The notes under the pieces: model-generated
Told to the model about the DNA's origin: nothing
The model's database searches: none
The model's input: only the letters and a program-made list of their open reading frames with translations
Part shown: piece after piece, positions 7,803 through 19,439 of the stretch
Position numbering within the stretch: position 1 is the first letter of the stretch
Layout of the letters: each line of letters opens with the position of its first letter
Translations under genes and position numbers: made by a program
Assembly: GCA_036276235.1 (NCBI GenBank)
Contig: DATBDZ010000486.1
Location: 1 to 35,319 of the forward strand
DNA length: 35,319 nucleotides
Direction: 5' to 3'
Source: JANWHF01 sp036276235
GTDB lineage: Bacteria; Planctomycetota; Phycisphaerae; Tepidisphaerales; Tepidisphaeraceae

Positions 7803-8723
7803 TTATGCGGGCGACGCGCCGGGCCACGGAGGGAGGACATTCAGCACGTATTTCGGTCGACCGCTTCCGACACGCGTTGCCGTCAACGTGATTGTGACAA
7901 GTTGCGAGAGGTGACGATTCAACAGGGCGGGGTCCGCGACTCCCGACCCGACCTTACCGAGTATGACCGTCCCCTCATTCTGCACCAAAAACTCAAAGGT
8001 ACGGCGTTTTGGAAGTACGCCTTGAAACATGCCGGTAAATGTAGCCTCGTCTTTGTGGAGGTTGTCTTGGGCGAGCCGATCAATCGCAGTACGAACCTGT
8101 CCGACGCCGGAAAAGTGAAAGGCGTGCGCCCCAACGGTCAATCCACAAACAGCATCGTTAGTCGCCAGCGTGTCCAAAAAATCGCGGGTTGCTTTAATGA
8201 CGCGCGGATCAACGCCTGCCATGGCATCTGTCATCTCATCGTCACTGCCGATCGTACTCTCCATGAGCTTCTGGGTAAGCAAGAGTGCCTGACCGACCGT
8301 CGTTTCCTCTCCAAAAAGTAGCGTATCCGCATTCTCTTGCAGCTCGAATCCAAATGAGCCAATCGCCGTGCCGGTAATGACGAGTTGATTCTGATCGCGA
8401 TTTGGGATCGGCCCCATTGCAGCGAGGGGTCCCGACAAAGATGCGGCCATGGTGGTGACGGCCTCTGTGAATGCTTTAGTCGCTTCCATCCCAAACTCAG
8501 CGAAAACGCCCTGGCTTCCGATGACTGGCCGACCTCGGAACGTCAATTTCGCGGTGAGTGGGAGCCGTGTATTGGCGGTCACGGTCGCCAAGCGGTCTTC
8601 GACCTCACGCAGGCGATATTCGAGGCTGGCGCGGTCCAGCACATCGTCCGGTGGAATTGAGGAGATCATGCTGCGGAGGGTGGATCGTTCCCCGTTTAAG
8701 ATATCTCGCTCTTCTCGTGTCAC
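7803..8723 (-). CDS. Unknown partner of the nucleotidyltransferase-like gene
   Basis: 306 residues from a GTG at 8723, six bases after an AGGAGG site; the GTG overlaps the upstream stop as GTGA. The first 50 residues are charged and helical, with likely coiled coil (REERDILNGERSTLRSMI and LEYRLREVEDRLATV). A globular part follows with LTFRGRPVIGSQGVFAEFG (about 59-77) and LVITGTAIGSFGFELQ (about 112-127), which read as paired strands. The rest is mixed helix and strand without a known catalytic motif. I have an impression that such proteins accompany DUF6932-like genes, but cannot confirm it. Tight coupling argues that the two products act together. Confidence 0.7.
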   Translation of the reverse strand: MTREERDILNGERSTLRSMISSIPPDDVLDRASLEYRLREVEDRLATVTANTRLPLTAKLTFRGRPVIGSQGVFAEFGMEATKAFTEAVTTMAASLSGPLAAMGPIPNRDQNQLVITGTAIGSFGFELQENADTLLFGEETTVGQALLLTQKLMESTIGSDDEMTDAMAGVDPRVIKATRDFLDTLATNDAVCGLTVGAHAFHFSGVGQVRTAIDRLAQDNLHKDEATFTGMFQGVLPKRRTFEFLVQNEGTVILGKVGSGVADPALLNRHLSQLVTITLTATRVGSGRPKYVLNVLPPWPGASPA

Positions 8724-9298
8724 GGGGCACCTCCTGTTGCCGAAATTGAGATCAACAGAGCTCTTGCGGCAGCATCATTAGTCGGATCGAGGGCTACTTC
8801 GAGGTAACCCTTCCATGCGAGATTTCGCCTATGGGACCAAACGCTGTACCAATATGCGCTTGACCGAACGAGGTGCTCACTCGCGGCGGCGAGGTCTTGA
8901 AAATAACTATCGACCCGAAAGGTCAACTTCGCTTGTCCCAGGTCAAATAATACTGGATCCTTTGAAATCAATGCGGCTTGGGTCACGCCGACTGGCAAGT
9001 GATAGAAGGTCACAACGTCGATATCATTTGGCGAGCGAGATTCCATTGTCTCAATGTCTTCGAGAAAACTTCCATCAAGCCATTGGAAACCTGCAACGAC
9101 TCCAGCTCCATGTAAAGCTGCCCGAAAGCGAAGAAAACCGTCGAGAATAGCATTCCTTTCTGGAGACGCACTGAATCGCAAGATAAAGTCCGTCAGCGAC
9201 ACCCGGTACGGCGATCGCGTCGCGGATGTTGGATTCAGCACGTCGAGTGGCGACAAAACCCCCTGGGCGTTCCAGGCGGGTATGCTAATTGTACTCAT
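8720..9298 (-). CDS. Nucleotidyltransferase-like protein (DUF6932-like)
   Basis: 192 residues, ATG at 9298 with AAGGA eight bases upstream. A nucleotidyltransferase-fold signature is visible: GSFLEDIE (about 75-82) followed by PNDIDVVTFY (about 90-99), giving the Gly-Ser and the Asp-x-Asp metal-binding pair. Family knowledge: such minimal nucleotidyltransferases act as toxins, antitoxins or tRNA/protein modifying enzymes. I recall the GSF...NDIDVVTF form as DUF6932. It is the first gene of a two-gene unit that overlaps its partner by four bases. The fold call is fair; substrate and role are unknown. Confidence 0.65.
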   Translation of the reverse strand: MSTISIPAWNAQGVLSPLDVLNPTSATRSPYRVSLTDFILRFSASPERNAILDGFLRFRAALHGAGVVAGFQWLDGSFLEDIETMESRSPNDIDVVTFYHLPVGVTQAALISKDPVLFDLGQAKLTFRVDSYFQDLAAASEHLVRSSAYWYSVWSHRRNLAWKGYLEVALDPTNDAAARALLISISATGGAP

Positions 9299-9482
9299 AA
9301 ACCGCGTCCTTCACGTGAGGATTCGCATTCATCGGGCACTGCATGCGCAGAACGCCGTTCCAAGAGTGGCCGTCTTAACATTCGCTGCCGTTTGATATCG
9401 CAAGTCTATTCGTGCGCCCCTCATCCCTTCATCCTGCCCAACATAAATCGCCCCCGATTTTCCCTGCGGCTTCATTGAGTTC
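9299..9482. other. Non-coding gap upstream of the nucleotidyltransferase cassette
   Basis: 184 bases between the start of the nucleotidyltransferase-like gene and the end of the MFS transporter, both on the minus strand. The promoter of the cassette should be here, but I see no convincing -35/-10 pair, no repeat of the window's families and no RNA gene. Confidence 0.5.
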
Positions 9483-11045
9483 TCATTCCGGCAGCGGCTG
9501 CCCCTTCGTCTCCGGCCCCAGGAACGCCGCGATAATCCCGATCGCGAAGATACTCGAGACGATCACTGCCGCCGCGCGGAACGCCGGGATCTCAAAGTGG
9601 CCGATCAGGTGATTCCGTAGCGACATCAGCATCGGCGGACCAAAGGCGGCAATATACCGCCCGACGTTGTAACAGAAGCCGGTGCCGGTTGAGCGGAGCC
9701 GCGTGGGGAAGATTTCGGGGAAGTAGATCGCATACGCGCCGAACGGCAGCAGTGTGCAGAAGCCCAGGAACGGATAGAGCGTCCAGATTTGCGATGGCTG
9801 CTGGAAGTTCAGGAAGACGATCACGATCGCCGCCCAGGCAGCGGCAAAGGAGAGGGCGAATGTCAGCCGCCGACCGATGCGGATCGCCAGAATTCCGGCG
9901 GTTAGCATGCCAAAGAATGCCCCGAGTTGCTGCAGCATGAGGGCCCGTGATTTGAGCCCGTCGCGCTCGCCGGAGGTCATGCGTTTGGCCATTAGCGATG
10001 TCATCTTCTGCTGCTGGGATGCCGTCACGTGGACGCCGGACAGATCTCCCTTGAACGTCTGATCGCGCAGGGCTACGCGCGAGAGCAGGTCGCGGAGGGC
10101 CTGGGTGTCGGTGCCATCGAGCGCCGCGATCTGCGCTGGACTGGTCGGAGCATTCAGATTTGCAACCAGCGGCGTGAGTCGCTGGCCGGTCGCCTCGCTC
10201 ATCTGCGGAAATGTGGAGTCGATCAGTTCGGGGCTGTAAAAGCCGATGCCCCAGAGGCCGATCACGCCGGAGACGGCAAGCGCCAAACCGACCAGCGCAT
10301 TGCGTCGCCAGCGCGGATGCGCGAAGAGATCGCTGAGGCTTCCGAACTTCTTTAGTTCACCGCTGACTCGGGCGTCGGCCCTGGCTTTCACCCATTTTTC
10401 CGGCTCCTTCATCCAGGACATCACCACGACCGCCAGCACAGCCGGCATTGCGCCGATGAGATACAAATATCGCCAGGCCAGATGCGTGTCGTAGTGATGC
10501 GAAGTGATGCCGAGCATGAATGCGGCGAGGATATTTCCCAGCGCCGATGAGGCCTGAAGCATGGTGAGCGCCGGCGCCCGGGCCTTGGCGGGCATGACGT
10601 CGGTCACCAGCGACGCTCCCGCCGCGAATTCCCCGCCGACGCCGAATCCGGTCGCGAAACGGGCGAGTGTGAACATCTGCCATGAATGCGCCAGCGCGCT
10701 GAGGCCGGTGAACGCGGCATAGAGAAAGACGGTTAGCGCCATCGTCTTGGCGCGGCCCCACTTGTCGCCGACCGTTCCGAAGATCAGCCCGCCGGTCGCC
10801 CAGCCAACCATAAACAATGTCGTACACCATCCGGAAATCTGCGCCTGCTGCTCGGCGGTAGTGCCCGGCATCAGATCGCGCAACGCGTTGGCGCGCGAGG
10901 CAGTGAATATCTGCTGATCGGCACAATCAAACAGCCAACCCAGCGCGCACATGCCCAGCACATACCAGTGGTAACCGCTGAGTTGCCGGTACCACTTGCG
11001 CGTATCGACAGCCAGATCCGGAAGCGGAGACGTGGTGGTAATCAT
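9483..11045 (-). CDS. Major facilitator superfamily transporter
   Basis: 520 residues with about 12 membrane helices. The MFS motif A appears as GTVGDKWGRAK (90-100), and RFATGFGVGGEFAAGASLV in helix 4 resembles the sugar/organic-acid porter branch; the second half carries RIGRRLTF. A polar segment of roughly 100 residues after helix 7 (about 265-360) is much longer than usual and should lie on the periplasmic side. Substrate cannot be told from sequence; sugar or carboxylate is a guess. It is transcribed away from the ACIII operon. No Shine-Dalgarno is seen, but TATAGT lies 11 bases before the ATG. Confidence 0.85.
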   Translation of the reverse strand: MITTTSPLPDLAVDTRKWYRQLSGYHWYVLGMCALGWLFDCADQQIFTASRANALRDLMPGTTAEQQAQISGWCTTLFMVGWATGGLIFGTVGDKWGRAKTMALTVFLYAAFTGLSALAHSWQMFTLARFATGFGVGGEFAAGASLVTDVMPAKARAPALTMLQASSALGNILAAFMLGITSHHYDTHLAWRYLYLIGAMPAVLAVVVMSWMKEPEKWVKARADARVSGELKKFGSLSDLFAHPRWRRNALVGLALAVSGVIGLWGIGFYSPELIDSTFPQMSEATGQRLTPLVANLNAPTSPAQIAALDGTDTQALRDLLSRVALRDQTFKGDLSGVHVTASQQQKMTSLMAKRMTSGERDGLKSRALMLQQLGAFFGMLTAGILAIRIGRRLTFALSFAAAWAAIVIVFLNFQQPSQIWTLYPFLGFCTLLPFGAYAIYFPEIFPTRLRSTGTGFCYNVGRYIAAFGPPMLMSLRNHLIGHFEIPAFRAAAVIVSSIFAIGIIAAFLGPETKGQPLPE

Positions 11046-11056
11046 GATCGGGCACC

Positions 11057-11062
11057 ACTATA
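11057..11062 (-). promoter_or_regulatory. Possible -10 box of the MFS gene
   Basis: TATAGT on the minus strand ends 11 bases before the MFS start codon. This would give an mRNA with almost no leader, consistent with the lack of a ribosome-binding site. The -35 is not convincing. Confidence 0.35.
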
Positions 11063-11110
11063 CGCGCAGTAGGAATATTCACCACAGGATGGAACATGGG
11101 GGCCAGAAAC

Positions 11111-11228
11111 GTGAAACGTGATGCGTAATGCGTGATGCGTGATGCGTGAAAATCGTGAAACCATTTGATGCGCCCCACTGCGTCACGTTTTACGCATTAC
11201 GCATCACGCATTACGCGTTAAGCATCAC
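11111..11228. repeat. Heptad hairpin between MFS gene and actA
   Basis: The left arm (11111-11152) is six units of GTGATGC/GTAATGC/GTGAAAC. The right arm (11180-11228) is seven units of GCATCAC/GCATTAC/GCGTCAC. The arms are reverse complements around a 27-base centre. It fills much of the 289-base divergent gap. The remaining bases (11229-11334), just ahead of actA, should contain its promoter, but I see no strong boxes or Shine-Dalgarno. Confidence 0.85.
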
Positions 11229-11334
11229 ATTTCACCTCCCTTCTCCCAACTGCTCCGTTTGCTTCACTTGGTCGCACCGCAAATTTTTCGCATAGCGGAA
11301 TTTTGGCAATGCTCCGTAGACTCAGCTCTCTGCG

Positions 11335-12036
11335 ATGGCACAGGTGTTTCGACCAAGGGCCAACACCATTGCCCGGGCGAGCATCGCCGGCGTGGTGATT
11401 GGAGTCAGTGTTCTTGGCCTGGTAGCGGCGGGCGTGGATCGCTCGCCTTACGTGACCAATCAGGGCGTTGTGCGCGATCAGCCGGTTCCCTTCAGCCACG
11501 AGCATCATGTGAACGGGCTGGGGATTGATTGCCGCTACTGTCACACGTCCGTGGGCGACTCGGGCTTCGCCGGCCTTCCCCCGACCAAGACCTGCATGAC
11601 GTGCCACTCGCGCATCTGGACCGATGCGCCGCTGCTTGCGCCCGTTCGGGATAGCTGGCGCGAAGGCGTTCCGCTGCAATGGACGCGCGTACATAACCTC
11701 CCGGATTTCGTCTACTTCCAGCACGACATTCACGTGAACAAGGGGATCGGCTGCGTCACCTGCCACGGGCCGGTGGATCAGATGTCGCTCATGTTTCAGC
11801 AGAACACGCTGCAAATGAAGTGGTGCCTCGATTGCCACTACAGCCCGGAAAAACACCTTCGCCCACGCGAGCAGGTATTCAACATGCATTTTGCGATCGA
11901 TGATCAGATCAAGCGGGAGTATTCCGATGCGAATCATGTCGTGACCGATCAGGAATCGCTCGGCAAAGCGCTGATCGACCGTTACCACATCCCCACCGAC
12001 GGCAGGCTCACCAGTTGTTACACGTGCCATCGCTGA
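11335..12036 (+). CDS. actA: ACIII pentaheme cytochrome c subunit ActA
   Basis: 233 residues with one N-terminal membrane anchor (about 14-33) and five CxxCH heme c motifs at Cys66, Cys87, Cys140, Cys164 and Cys228. The count, spacing and position at the head of an act operon identify ActA of alternative complex III, a quinol-oxidising enzyme unrelated to the bc1 complex. It would sit on the periplasmic side and relay electrons from the iron-sulfur subunit to the monoheme subunit. Four bases separate it from actB. No clear Shine-Dalgarno precedes the ATG. Confidence 0.95.
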   Translation: MAQVFRPRANTIARASIAGVVIGVSVLGLVAAGVDRSPYVTNQGVVRDQPVPFSHEHHVNGLGIDCRYCHTSVGDSGFAGLPPTKTCMTCHSRIWTDAPLLAPVRDSWREGVPLQWTRVHNLPDFVYFQHDIHVNKGIGCVTCHGPVDQMSLMFQQNTLQMKWCLDCHYSPEKHLRPREQVFNMHFAIDDQIKREYSDANHVVTDQESLGKALIDRYHIPTDGRLTSCYTCHR

Positions 12037-12040
12037 TTCC

Positions 12041-15381
<3,341 letters not shown>

Positions 15382-15385
<4 letters not shown>

Positions 15386-16770
15386 CGGTGGCGGAAAACG
15401 ACATTGCCGTCTCGCGCGGATCGCCGGTTTTGGCCGAGGGGCACACGTTTGCTTCGGTGAGCGACCAGATCGGCGATGTGGTGCTTCGCCGCCGGCCGGG
15501 GATGCCGTGGCGCATCGGCGTTTTGATCGCGGCGTTTTTCGTGATGGTCCTCACCGGCGCGGTCAGCTACCTGTTCGCGCGCGGCGTGGGCATTTGGGGA
15601 ATCGATATCCCGGTCGCATGGGGATTTGCGATCGTCAATTTCGTCTGGTGGATCGGGATCGGCCACGCCGGCACGTTTATCAGCGCGTTTCTTCTGCTGC
15701 TGCGTCAGGAATGGCGGACGAGCATTAACCGCTTTGCCGAAGCGATGACGCTCTTTGCCGTCGCGTGCGCTGGGATGTTTCCGCTGCTGCATCTTGGGCG
15801 GCCGTGGGAATTTTTCTGGCTGCTGCCGTACCCGAACACGATGTGGCTCTGGCCGCAGTTTCGCAGCCCGCTGATCTGGGATGTCTTCGCAGTCAGCACC
15901 TACGCGACCATTTCGCTGGTCTTCTGGTTTGTCGGATTGATCCCCGACCTGGCGACGCTGCGCGATCGCGCGGTTTCAAAAGGAGCGCGCCTCACCTACG
16001 GCATCCTCGCGATGGGATGGCGCGGCTCGGCGCGGCATTGGCATCGATATCAGACTGCTTATCTGCTGCTCGCCGGCCTGGCGGCGCCGCTGGTGGTTTC
16101 CGTGCACAGCGTGGTCGGCATGGATTTCGCGGCGGCCCAGGTGCCCGGCTGGCACAGCACGATCTTTCCGCCCTACTTCGTCGCCGGTGCGATCTTCTCC
16201 GGATTCGCGATGGTGATCACGCTGGCGGTGCCGTTGCGATGGGGATTCAAGCTGCACGATTTCATCACCCAGCGGCATCTGGAAAACTGCGCGAAGCTCA
16301 TGCTCATCACCGGGTTGATCGTCGCCTACGGGTACATGTCAGAACTCTTCTTCGGCTGGCTCAGCGGCGACGAATACGAAATGTACATGAACCTCAACCG
16401 CATGGCGGGCAACTACAAAGTGGCCTACTGGGCGCTGATTTTCTGCAACGTTTTTACGCCGCAGTTTCTGTGGTTCAAGTTCGTCCGCCGCAGCACGGCC
16501 CTCCTGTTTTTCATTTCGCTGATCGTACAAGTGGGCATGTGGCTGGAGCGATTCGTGATCGTGATCACCAGCCTGCATCGCGATTTCTTGCCGTCGAGTT
16601 GGGGCATGTACTACCCGACGTTTTGGGATTGGGCCACGCTGCTGGGAACGATCGGATTTTTCACGCTCTGCTTTTTGCTCTTCGCCAAAGTGCTGCCGGT
16701 GATCTCCATCTTTGAAGTGCGCGAGATGGTGCAGGAGCAATCGAAGGGAAAGACGCACGTGCACGCATGA
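15382..16770 (+). CDS. actC: ACIII membrane subunit ActC (NrfD-like)
   Basis: 462 residues with about ten membrane helices, of the NrfD/PsrC quinol-binding family. The N-terminal segment (to about 50) is cytoplasmic or peripheral; helices then follow from about 52. Motifs such as GHAGTFISAFLLLLRQEWR in helix 2 and HSVVGMDFAAAQVPGWHSTIFPPYFVAGA near the middle are typical of ActC and form the quinol site next to the iron-sulfur subunit. It overlaps actB by four bases and is followed after 10 bases by actD. Confidence 0.95.
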
Positions 16771-16780
16771 AGAAGACCGC

Positions 16781-17320
16781 ATGAACAAGACCGGGGACAT
16801 CTACGGCTTACTCGCCGAGTTCGACACGGCTGAATCGCTGATCGAAGCCGCCCGAAGAACGCGCGAGGCGGGATATCTGCGAACTGATGCCTTCGCGCCG
16901 TTCCCGCTGCACGGATTGTCCGAAGCGCTCGGCCTTCGCCGAAACGGCGTCGCGCTGATCACGCTCATCGGCGGCGTGCTCGGCGGCCTCACCGGCTTCT
17001 TCATGCAGGTCTACGCGTGCACCTACAGCTACCGCGAAAACATCGGCGGCCGCCCTCTCTATTCCTGGCCAGCATTCATCCCGATCACCTTTGAGCTGAC
17101 GGTCCTCGGTGCCGGCCTGTCGGCGGCGATCAGCATGATCGCTCTCAACAAGCTGCCGGAGCCTTATCATCCAGTCTTCAACTCTTCGAGATTCGACCTG
17201 GCCAGCCGCGATAAATTCTTCCTCTGCATCGAGGCAAGCGACCCGAAATTCGACCGCGACCATTCGCGCGAATTCCTTCAGATGCTCTCCCCCAAAGGCA
17301 TCGAGGAGGTGCGGCGATGA
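16781..17320 (+). CDS. actD: ACIII membrane subunit ActD (DUF3341)
   Basis: 179 residues from the ATG at 16781 (MNKTGDIYGLLAEFDTAESL). Early part: AARRTREAGYLRTDAFAPFPLHGL, the standard DUF3341 opening. Two membrane helices follow (about 47-67 and 92-115) with YSWPAFIPITFELTVL between, and a soluble tail with FFLCIEASDPKFD. In ACIII this small subunit packs beside ActC and ActF. The stop overlaps the apparent actE start as ATGA. Confidence 0.95.
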   Translation: MNKTGDIYGLLAEFDTAESLIEAARRTREAGYLRTDAFAPFPLHGLSEALGLRRNGVALITLIGGVLGGLTGFFMQVYACTYSYRENIGGRPLYSWPAFIPITFELTVLGAGLSAAISMIALNKLPEPYHPVFNSSRFDLASRDKFFLCIEASDPKFDRDHSREFLQMLSPKGIEEVRR

Positions 17321-18276
17321 TTCACCGCAACGCCCCGAATGGCGAGAGTCGCCCGGCTGGCGCGAGCATTCGCTCCTGTTCCCTCCTCCGGTACTCCGGG
17401 GGAGGGCTAGGGTGGTGGCCCTCCTTTGCATATGGCACACCCACGAAACACGAAGACGGCGGGCAGTGCCCGCCCTACGCGCCGCATTCGCCCGTAGGGC
17501 GGGCACTGCCCGCCACATGTTCAGAGCCGGTACCCCGACGCGTGATGGACTTCAAGAGTGGGATGTTGAAATTCAATTCCTGTCCTCACGGGACGCTCGC
17601 GACGGGGCGCACCCGGCCCCTCACCCCGGCCCTCTCCCCCGAGTACTGGGGAGAGGGAGCAAAGCGCGGCCGGCCCGCAACCCTCACAAAACTCGTGGCG
17701 GTCCTCGCACTTTGTCTGCTCCTCACCGGCTGCTGGAAGGAAAACATGGGCTCGCAGCCCAAGGCCAAGCCGATGCAGGCGAGCATTTTTTTTGCCGACG
17801 GCTCTTCTTCGCGACCGCTGCCGCTGGGCGTGATCTCGCGCGATGCGCTCAAATCTGACGCGATGATGGAGAGCGGCTTTATCGACGGCAAACCCGCCGA
17901 CACGTTTCCTGCTCATTACCCCACCAAAGCCGACGGTCCCTTCCCGATGCGCGGGCCGCAACTGCGCCGCATCCTGGCGCGCGGGCAGCAGCAGTTCACG
18001 GTGTTCTGCTCGATGTGTCATGGCGATGCCGGCGATGGCCGCGGGATCATCGTGCAACGCGGGATGGTGCGGCCGCCCAGTTATCACATGGATCGACTGC
18101 GGCAGGCGCCGGTTGGACACTTCGTGGATGTGATCGCCAATGGGTACGGCGCGATGTACAGCTACGGCGATCGGATTTCTCCGGCAGACCGCTGGGCGAT
18201 TGCCGCCTACATTCGCACCTTGCAGATGACGCAGGCGATGCCCGCCGACGCGATCAAGGAGGCCGCCGCACAATGA
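17317..18276 (+). CDS. actE: ACIII monoheme cytochrome c lipoprotein ActE with repeat-derived N-terminus
   Basis: 319 residues if translation starts at the ATG overlapping the actD stop. The functional protein begins much later: KLVAVLALCLLLTGC is a lipoprotein signal ending at Cys139, followed by an ActE body of about 180 residues with one heme motif, CSMCH, then GDGRG and a probable Met ligand near the C-terminus. In ACIII this lipoprotein cytochrome passes electrons to the oxidase. Residues 1 to about 120 are translations of repeats (17381-17420, 17458-17514, 17616-17660). ATG codons at 17545 and 17563 are also in frame, but no start codon lies just before the signal peptide. The frame overlaps actF by four bases. 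Confidence 0.9.
   Translation: MIHRNAPNGESRPAGASIRSCSLLRYSGGGLGWWPSFAYGTPTKHEDGGQCPPYAPHSPVGRALPATCSEPVPRRVMDFKSGMLKFNSCPHGTLATGRTRPLTPALSPEYWGEGAKRGRPATLTKLVAVLALCLLLTGCWKENMGSQPKAKPMQASIFFADGSSSRPLPLGVISRDALKSDAMMESGFIDGKPADTFPAHYPTKADGPFPMRGPQLRRILARGQQQFTVFCSMCHGDAGDGRGIIVQRGMVRPPSYHMDRLRQAPVGHFVDVIANGYGAMYSYGDRISPADRWAIAAYIRTLQMTQAMPADAIKEAAAQ
17381..17420. repeat. Solo left arm, type A element
   Basis: CCTCCGGTACTCCGGGGGAG plus GCTAGGGTGG, in the 5' part of actE. A diverged type-B-like right arm lies at 17616-17660, so this may be one element whose centre was filled by another palindrome. Confidence 0.8.
17458..17514. repeat. Palindromic repeat, GGGCAGTGCCCGCC family
   Basis: CGGGCAGTGCCCGCCCTACG and the inverted CGTAGGGCGGGCACTGCCCG around a short centre, in frame in the 5' part of actE and between the two arms of a larger element. 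A half copy occurs at about 20200-20220. Confidence 0.85.
17616..17660. repeat. Solo right arm, type B element
   Basis: CCCCTCACCCCGGCCCTCTC then CCCGAGTACTGGGGAGAGGG, directly before the actE signal peptide. It could pair imperfectly with the arm at 17381-17420. Confidence 0.8.
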
Positions 18277-19439
18277 CCCAGCGCCATGCGAATCATCCTC
18301 TCGCACCGATTCATCGATACGCCCTGCCCGGCGGCGCGATCGCGTTGCTGGCCTGCGCGGCGATCGGATTTTTCGGTAAGTCGCATGCGATCTTCTTCAA
18401 CGCCTGGCTCTTCGCATGGCTTTTCTGGTTCGGAATTTCCATGGGCTGCATGGGGCTGACGATGATGCATCAGCTCACCGGCGGAGACTGGGGAACGCTC
18501 ATCCGCCCCATCACCAGCGCCGCGGCCCGCGCGCTGCCGCTGCTGTTTATCCTGTTCATCCCCATTCTTTTTGGGCTGCGCGATCTGTTCCCTTGGGCGA
18601 ATCCCGATTTGTTGCAGCACGATCCGATTCTCGCGCATCAACATTCTTATCTGAATCCAACGCAGTTTTTAATTCGCTTCATCCTCTACTTCGCCGTGTG
18701 GATCGTGATGTCCTGGCCGGTGACCGCGCCATCGCTGGGACATGGCAGGACTCGCCGCGCGCTGAGCGCGCCCGGACTGGTTCTGTATGTTCTGCTCATG
18801 ACACTGGCGGCGGTCGATTGGATCATGTCGCGCCAGGCGCATTGGACGAGCACCGTCTTCGGCTTCATTACCGTCGTCTCGCAAACGCTGACCGCGCTCT
18901 GCTTCATCATCGTGATTGTCTGGACGCGCAGCTCCATCCCGCAGATCGCGGCTTTCGCGCGGCCATCGCATTTCAACGATCTGGGAAATCTTCTGCTGAC
19001 GCTGGTGATCCTCTGGGCCTACATGAACTTCTCGCAGTATCTGATTACCTGGACCGGCAACGAGCAGCGCGATGTCGGCTGGTATGTGCAGCGCACCTAC
19101 GGCGGATGGCGCGCGATCGGCGGCATCATCATCTTCATTCACTTTTTGACGCCGCTGATTCTGCTGATGTTTCGCGACATCAAGCAGCGGATCAATCGGC
19201 TGGGAATTCTCGCGGCAGCGCTGCTGGCGCTGCGCATTCTCGACCTCTATTGGAACGTCGGACCGTTGCGAGAGGACGATCCGCACAGCGGATTTACATT
19301 GTCATTGATGGACGTGCTCGCGTGGATCGGCATCGGTGGAATCTGGTTCTGGGTATTCACCCGCGCGCTGGCGCGGCGGCCGGCGCTGGAACCCGTCGAT
19401 AACGCGGACGAGGAATCGCATGAGCCACAGGTTGCCTGA
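18273..19439 (+). CDS. actF: ACIII membrane subunit ActF (NrfD-like)
   Basis: 388 residues from the ATG at 18273, which overlaps the actE stop and follows AAGGAGG at 18256-18262. About ten membrane helices. ActF is the second NrfD-like membrane subunit of ACIII, weakly related to ActC. Family-like segments include FWFGISMGCMGLTMMHQLTG (about 48-67), FPWANPDLLQHD and WAYMNFSQYLITWTGN in the C-terminal half. The C-terminus is acidic. The next gene starts 20 bases before this one ends. Confidence 0.95.
   Translation: MTQRHANHPLAPIHRYALPGGAIALLACAAIGFFGKSHAIFFNAWLFAWLFWFGISMGCMGLTMMHQLTGGDWGTLIRPITSAAARALPLLFILFIPILFGLRDLFPWANPDLLQHDPILAHQHSYLNPTQFLIRFILYFAVWIVMSWPVTAPSLGHGRTRRALSAPGLVLYVLLMTLAAVDWIMSRQAHWTSTVFGFITVVSQTLTALCFIIVIVWTRSSIPQIAAFARPSHFNDLGNLLLTLVILWAYMNFSQYLITWTGNEQRDVGWYVQRTYGGWRAIGGIIIFIHFLTPLILLMFRDIKQRINRLGILAAALLALRILDLYWNVGPLREDDPHSGFTLSLMDVLAWIGIGGIWFWVFTRALARRPALEPVDNADEESHEPQVA

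Noticed and set aside
11229..11334. A riboswitch or small RNA ahead of actA
   Set aside because: No conserved aptamer pattern could be seen, and the only clear structure in the divergent gap is the heptad hairpin upstream of this stretch.
17317..17320. Frameshift or assembly error as the cause of the long actE leader
   Set aside because: The leader is open in the right frame and consists of repeat families that occur elsewhere in the window with matching sequence, so error is less likely than insertion.
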